A stretch of DNA of 7,874 bases from Kiritimatiellia bacterium (GTDB lineage Bacteria; Verrucomicrobiota; Kiritimatiellia; RFP12; UBA1067): assembly GCA_017459225.1 (NCBI GenBank), contig JAFUDL010000237.1:1-7874 (forward strand). Direction: 5' to 3'. The notes under the pieces were generated by a model. That model saw only the letters and a list, made by a program, of their open reading frames with translations, did not search any database and was not told where the DNA came from. A program made the position numbers and the translations under genes. This document shows, piece by piece, positions 6,186 to 7,874 of the stretch. How positions within the stretch are numbered: position 1 is the stretch's first letter; every line of letters starts with the position of its first letter.

Positions 6186-6626
6186 ATGAATGACATTTCA
6201 ATAGACATCATCAATGCCGTGCTCCAGAAGGAAATGCCCGGGTTGCGCGGGTTTAGTGGCAAAAGCATACGACGCCGCGACGGGCTGGCTCATGACGTCA
6301 TGGGGCGCGGACGGCACGGCTGTGGAGTACTCGCGCCGCAGCGGCGGCGGCGTGGCATTTGTGACTTCCGTCGCGGGCACGACTGCGTACACTTGCGACG
6401 CCGTCGGGCGGTGGATGCGCGCGGAAACCCCGTGCGGCGCGTTCGGCTTCGGCCACTGCGAGAGGAACGGGGAACTTGCCGCGGTCACGAACGCCAACGG
6501 ATTTGTCACGGCCTACGCATACGACGTCATGGACCGCCTCGCGTCCGACGGCGGCGTTACCTACACTTACGACGCGGCGGGCAACCGCATGACGAAGTCA
6601 AAGCCTTGCTAGAAGTTGTGAAGTGA
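6186..6626 (+). pseudogene. Short reading frame with a plausible start, running out of frame into RHS sequence
   Basis: The ATG at 6186 has a purine-rich site (GAGAA, 6176-6180) and a promoter at fitting distance. The frame begins MNDISIDIINAVLQKEMPGL, a plausible N-terminus I cannot assign. From about 6241 it passes over DNA whose meaningful translation (YD repeats) is in the next frame, and it becomes arginine-rich, out-of-frame-looking sequence up to TGA 6624-6626. I read the first 18-20 codons as the start of an older gene, cut and joined to an RHS fragment out of frame. A +1 frameshift would be needed to make a fusion. Confidence 0.35.
6214..6612 (+). pseudogene. YD-repeat/RHS core fragment
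   Basis: Codons from about 6241 to 6609 encode clear YD-repeat text: AYDAATGWLMTSWGADGTAV, TAYTCDAVGRWMRAETPCG, NANGFVTAYAYDVMDRLA, and finally GGVTYTYDAAGNRMTKSKPC before TAG 6610-6612. RHS proteins usually run to well over a thousand residues with an N-terminal export or VgrG/PAAR-related part and a variable toxic tip; only about 125 residues remain. The ATG at 6214 has no ribosome binding site, so independent translation is doubtful. The break right after YDAAGNR, inside the core rather than at the usual tip junction, suggests a recombined remnant. It lies just before an AT-rich gene in the same frame, as in orphan RHS cassettes. Confidence 0.7.
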
Positions 6627-6636
6627 GGTGCTTACA

Positions 6637-7500
6637 ATGCAAAAAGTGAGACGGATAAAATACGATAATACTACAGTATCGCCTATTATGGGCATGGCCT
6701 TTCACGGGACTCATTTTAGACAAAATGTGGTGGCGGTTTATGAACTGTTGTGCAGCATGATGTCTAAACTGCCTGCTTTTTCTAAGTTGTTCTGTTTCGA
6801 CTGTAGGGTGCGCAAAAGGGTGCTTGTCGATGATGTTAGTTCACTGCGTTCTCTTGATTTGTTTCCGGCGATGTTTACCGCAATTGATAAAAACTATTCA
6901 GAGTTAATGAACTTCTCCCTTTCATGGTTCAAGGGAGACTTTGGAGCATTTTGTTATCCAAGTGTTAAGATAAGCGGACTTAGAATTTCAGGTTTCAAAG
7001 GCGACTTGAATGAACATCTTGAACGGTGTAAGAATTGCGTTGAAGCTGCTGCTTTCCCCCCATTATGGGTTGATGTTCAATATGGGCCTATAACAGGTTG
7101 TTTTAGTCAAGGATTATTGCCTGGCGCACATGAAGTTAGAATTCCTCATTTGGGGTTGATGAATTATTTTGGAAGTGCCTACTTGAACGGAATCTTTGGT
7201 GGGTGGGACAGCGTCCAGAATAAGATTGGGAATCTTGTTCGGCCTCATAGAAATGGATTCTGGCTCGAATACAAGTATAGGCTCAACCCCAAGACGAATT
7301 TTTATGAATACCGTAATGAGGTTGAAAGAAAATTGCTTAATCAGGATGTTTGGGGGGGAGATAGTAAAACTGAATTTCAAGTGAAGTCAATTATTCTCCA
7401 AGAAATGGGATTGAATGAGGATGATTATGATACTTCTGTGCTGAAGGCAGCGGTAACACTCTTTACTAATGTTGTGGGCGTGCTAAATAAGGTGAATTAA
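6637..7500 (+). CDS. AT-rich orphan gene of unknown function next to an RHS fragment
   Basis: The ATG at 6637 is preceded by GAGGTG (6625-6630) at 6 bases, so I prefer it to the GTG at 6628; the product is 287 residues ending at TAA 7498-7500. Base composition falls sharply: two hand-counted 60-base lines have 28 and 21 G+C, against the clearly GC-rich genes upstream, and A/T-ending codons are common. I do not recognise the family. It looks soluble, with no signal peptide or membrane helix. Two CxxC pairs (CFDC at residues 53-56, CKNC at 131-134) could bind zinc. The C-terminal half is rich in aromatic and Gly residues (LGLMNYFGSAYLNGIFGGW). Directly after an RHS fragment, a foreign gene of this kind would often be a toxin tip or immunity gene. 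That is inference from position, and neither role can be chosen. Confidence 0.75.
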   Translation: MQKVRRIKYDNTTVSPIMGMAFHGTHFRQNVVAVYELLCSMMSKLPAFSKLFCFDCRVRKRVLVDDVSSLRSLDLFPAMFTAIDKNYSELMNFSLSWFKGDFGAFCYPSVKISGLRISGFKGDLNEHLERCKNCVEAAAFPPLWVDVQYGPITGCFSQGLLPGAHEVRIPHLGLMNYFGSAYLNGIFGGWDSVQNKIGNLVRPHRNGFWLEYKYRLNPKTNFYEYRNEVERKLLNQDVWGGDSKTEFQVKSIILQEMGLNEDDYDTSVLKAAVTLFTNVVGVLNKVN

Positions 7501-7539
7501 ATGTTAACTGTTGGGGAAGTCCAGTTTCCGGATAAAGGT

Positions 7540-7563
7540 GTCTTGTGGTGCTATTTACAAGAC
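7540..7563. repeat. Inverted repeat at the end of the AT-rich segment
   Basis: GTCTTGT (7540-7546) and ACAAGAC (7557-7563) form a perfect 7-bp stem with a 10-base loop, 40 bases after the stop of the AT-rich gene. Base composition returns to GC-rich immediately after it. It has no T-run, so it is a weak terminator candidate; it could mark the end of a transferred segment. Confidence 0.4.
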
Positions 7564-7613
7564 GTCGCCCTGCGAGAACATTGTTCGGATTCTCTCGTGA
7601 GGTGGGTCTGTTT

Positions 7614-7648
7614 CGATCCGATTCCTGCCATCGTCCACGATCTGATTC
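7614..7648. repeat. Two-copy direct repeat, CGATCYGATTC, 24-base period
   Basis: CGATCCGATTC (7614-7624) and CGATCTGATTC (7638-7648) differ by one base. A weaker third relative (CGGATTC) lies near 7586. Function unknown; it belongs to the repeat-rich spacer. Confidence 0.3.
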
Positions 7649-7688
7649 TTCTCCCCTCCCTCGGCGCTCGCATCTCCACCACGCGCCC

Positions 7689-7718
7689 GGTAGGGGCGAG
7701 CGTCCCCGCTCGCCCGCC
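7689..7718. repeat. REP-like perfect palindrome, copy 2 of the GGGGCGAG family
   Basis: GGGCGAGCG (7694-7702) and CGCTCGCCC (7707-7715) are perfect 9-bp inverted arms with a TCCC loop, flanked by GGTAG and GCC. It shares the GGT(A)GGGGCGAG left half and the GTCC loop region with the element at 5894-5921. Such palindromes are typical intergenic repeats, often spread by RAYT transposases; no transposase is present in this window. Confidence 0.6.
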
Positions 7719-7755
7719 GGAGTGGCGCAGAAGCGAAGAGCGTTCATTGTTCATA

Positions 7756-7874
7756 ATGCTCGACGGTCAGGTCTGGCTCGCGCAGACGAACACCGTCTCC
7801 TGCTCCGACGCCTCGATCGCGCCGCTCGTCACATCCACCGCGCGCCAGCTGACTGGCCTCTCCGCCGCAGCGCC
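7756..7874 (+). pseudogene. Possible RHS-like fragment at the 3' edge, partial
   Basis: GC-rich coding-like composition resumes here and is open to the edge. The + strand translation QVWLAQTNTVSCSDASIAPL, followed by VTSTARQLTGLSAAA, resembles in style the Thr/Ser-rich stretches with a final LTGL found before the YD repeats in RHS proteins of PVC bacteria (from memory, no alignment made). That would make it the beginning of a second RHS remnant. The reverse strand offers an equally clean alternative (see rejected list), so strand is not certain. Confidence 0.3.

Larger units (their letters stand above)
7501..7874 (+). other. Open frame directly after the AT-rich gene, running off the window
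   Basis: An ATG follows the TAA of the previous gene with no gap, and AAGGTG (7489-7494) lies 6 bases upstream. The frame begins MLTVGEVQFPDKGVLWCYLQ, then crosses repeat-derived DNA (7614-7718) and stays open to the edge. The first 20 codons keep the AT-rich style and may be the start of a second cassette gene that was cut near 7560. The rest may be open only because the DNA is GC-rich. Apart from the repeats and the possible RHS segment listed separately, I see nothing else in 7501-7755. Confidence 0.3.

Noticed and set aside
5824..6201. Minus-strand open frame across the repeat array
   Set aside because: The repeat core is read in shifting frames (LPTRG, PYTEG, LHGG), there is no homology, and the region has strong non-coding repeat structure.
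6291..6302. Perfect 12-base palindrome CATGACGTCATG
   Set aside because: It lies inside the YD-repeat coding fragment and is explained by codons; no second copy or promoter is near it.
7767..7874. Minus-strand frame entering from the right edge and ending VFVCASQT at 7767-7769
   Set aside because: It is a clean alternative to the + strand RHS-like reading with equally GC-rich third positions. I could not assign it to any family, and 36 codons are too few to decide, so I listed only the + reading at low confidence.

Overview
The window is GC-rich, densely coded bacterial DNA, mostly on the + strand. It ends in a repeat-rich, mosaic accessory region. The mix of genes suggests a host-gut or glycan-degrading member of the PVC group, such as Kiritimatiellota or Lentisphaerota: a DUF5703-type glycosidase, a long ROK protein without the zinc motif, a sialic acid catabolic set, YD/RHS fragments and REP-like palindromes. 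This placement is inference from gene families only; there is no rRNA or marker gene in the window.

Positions 1-1505 hold the 3' two thirds or so of a large six-hairpin glycosidase-like protein, cut by the window edge. A 95-base gap follows. It has a good sigma70-type promoter (1524-1552) and a 22-base hairpin or operator (1559-1580) lying at the predicted transcription start.

Positions 1601-5835 look like one operon: a ROK-type sugar kinase (1601-2998), N-acetylneuraminate lyase (3030-3926), an N-acylglucosamine 2-epimerase of the AGE/RnBP type (3939-5126), and a UbiE/MenG quinone methyltransferase (5128-5835) whose start is one base beyond the epimerase stop. The first three fit the Bacteroides-type route: sialic acid is split to ManNAc and pyruvate, ManNAc is epimerised to GlcNAc without phosphorylation, and GlcNAc is phosphorylated by a ROK kinase. 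No transporter, sialidase or GlcNAc-6-P deacetylase is in the window.

Positions 5836-6102 are non-coding and packed with repeats: two REP-like palindromes, a five-copy array with an exact 22-base period, and three heptamers. Next come a strong promoter (6103-6131) and a leader whose first bases can pair with the ribosome binding site of a short reading frame. That frame runs into a scrap of YD/RHS repeat protein (about 6241-6612) in another frame.

A clearly AT-rich gene of unknown function (6637-7500) follows the RHS scrap directly. Downstream lie a hairpin, a second copy of the GGGGCGAG-type palindrome, and at the 3' edge a GC-rich stretch that may be another RHS fragment. The 3' part has the layout of an orphan RHS tip/immunity cassette, but I could not recognise the AT-rich protein.
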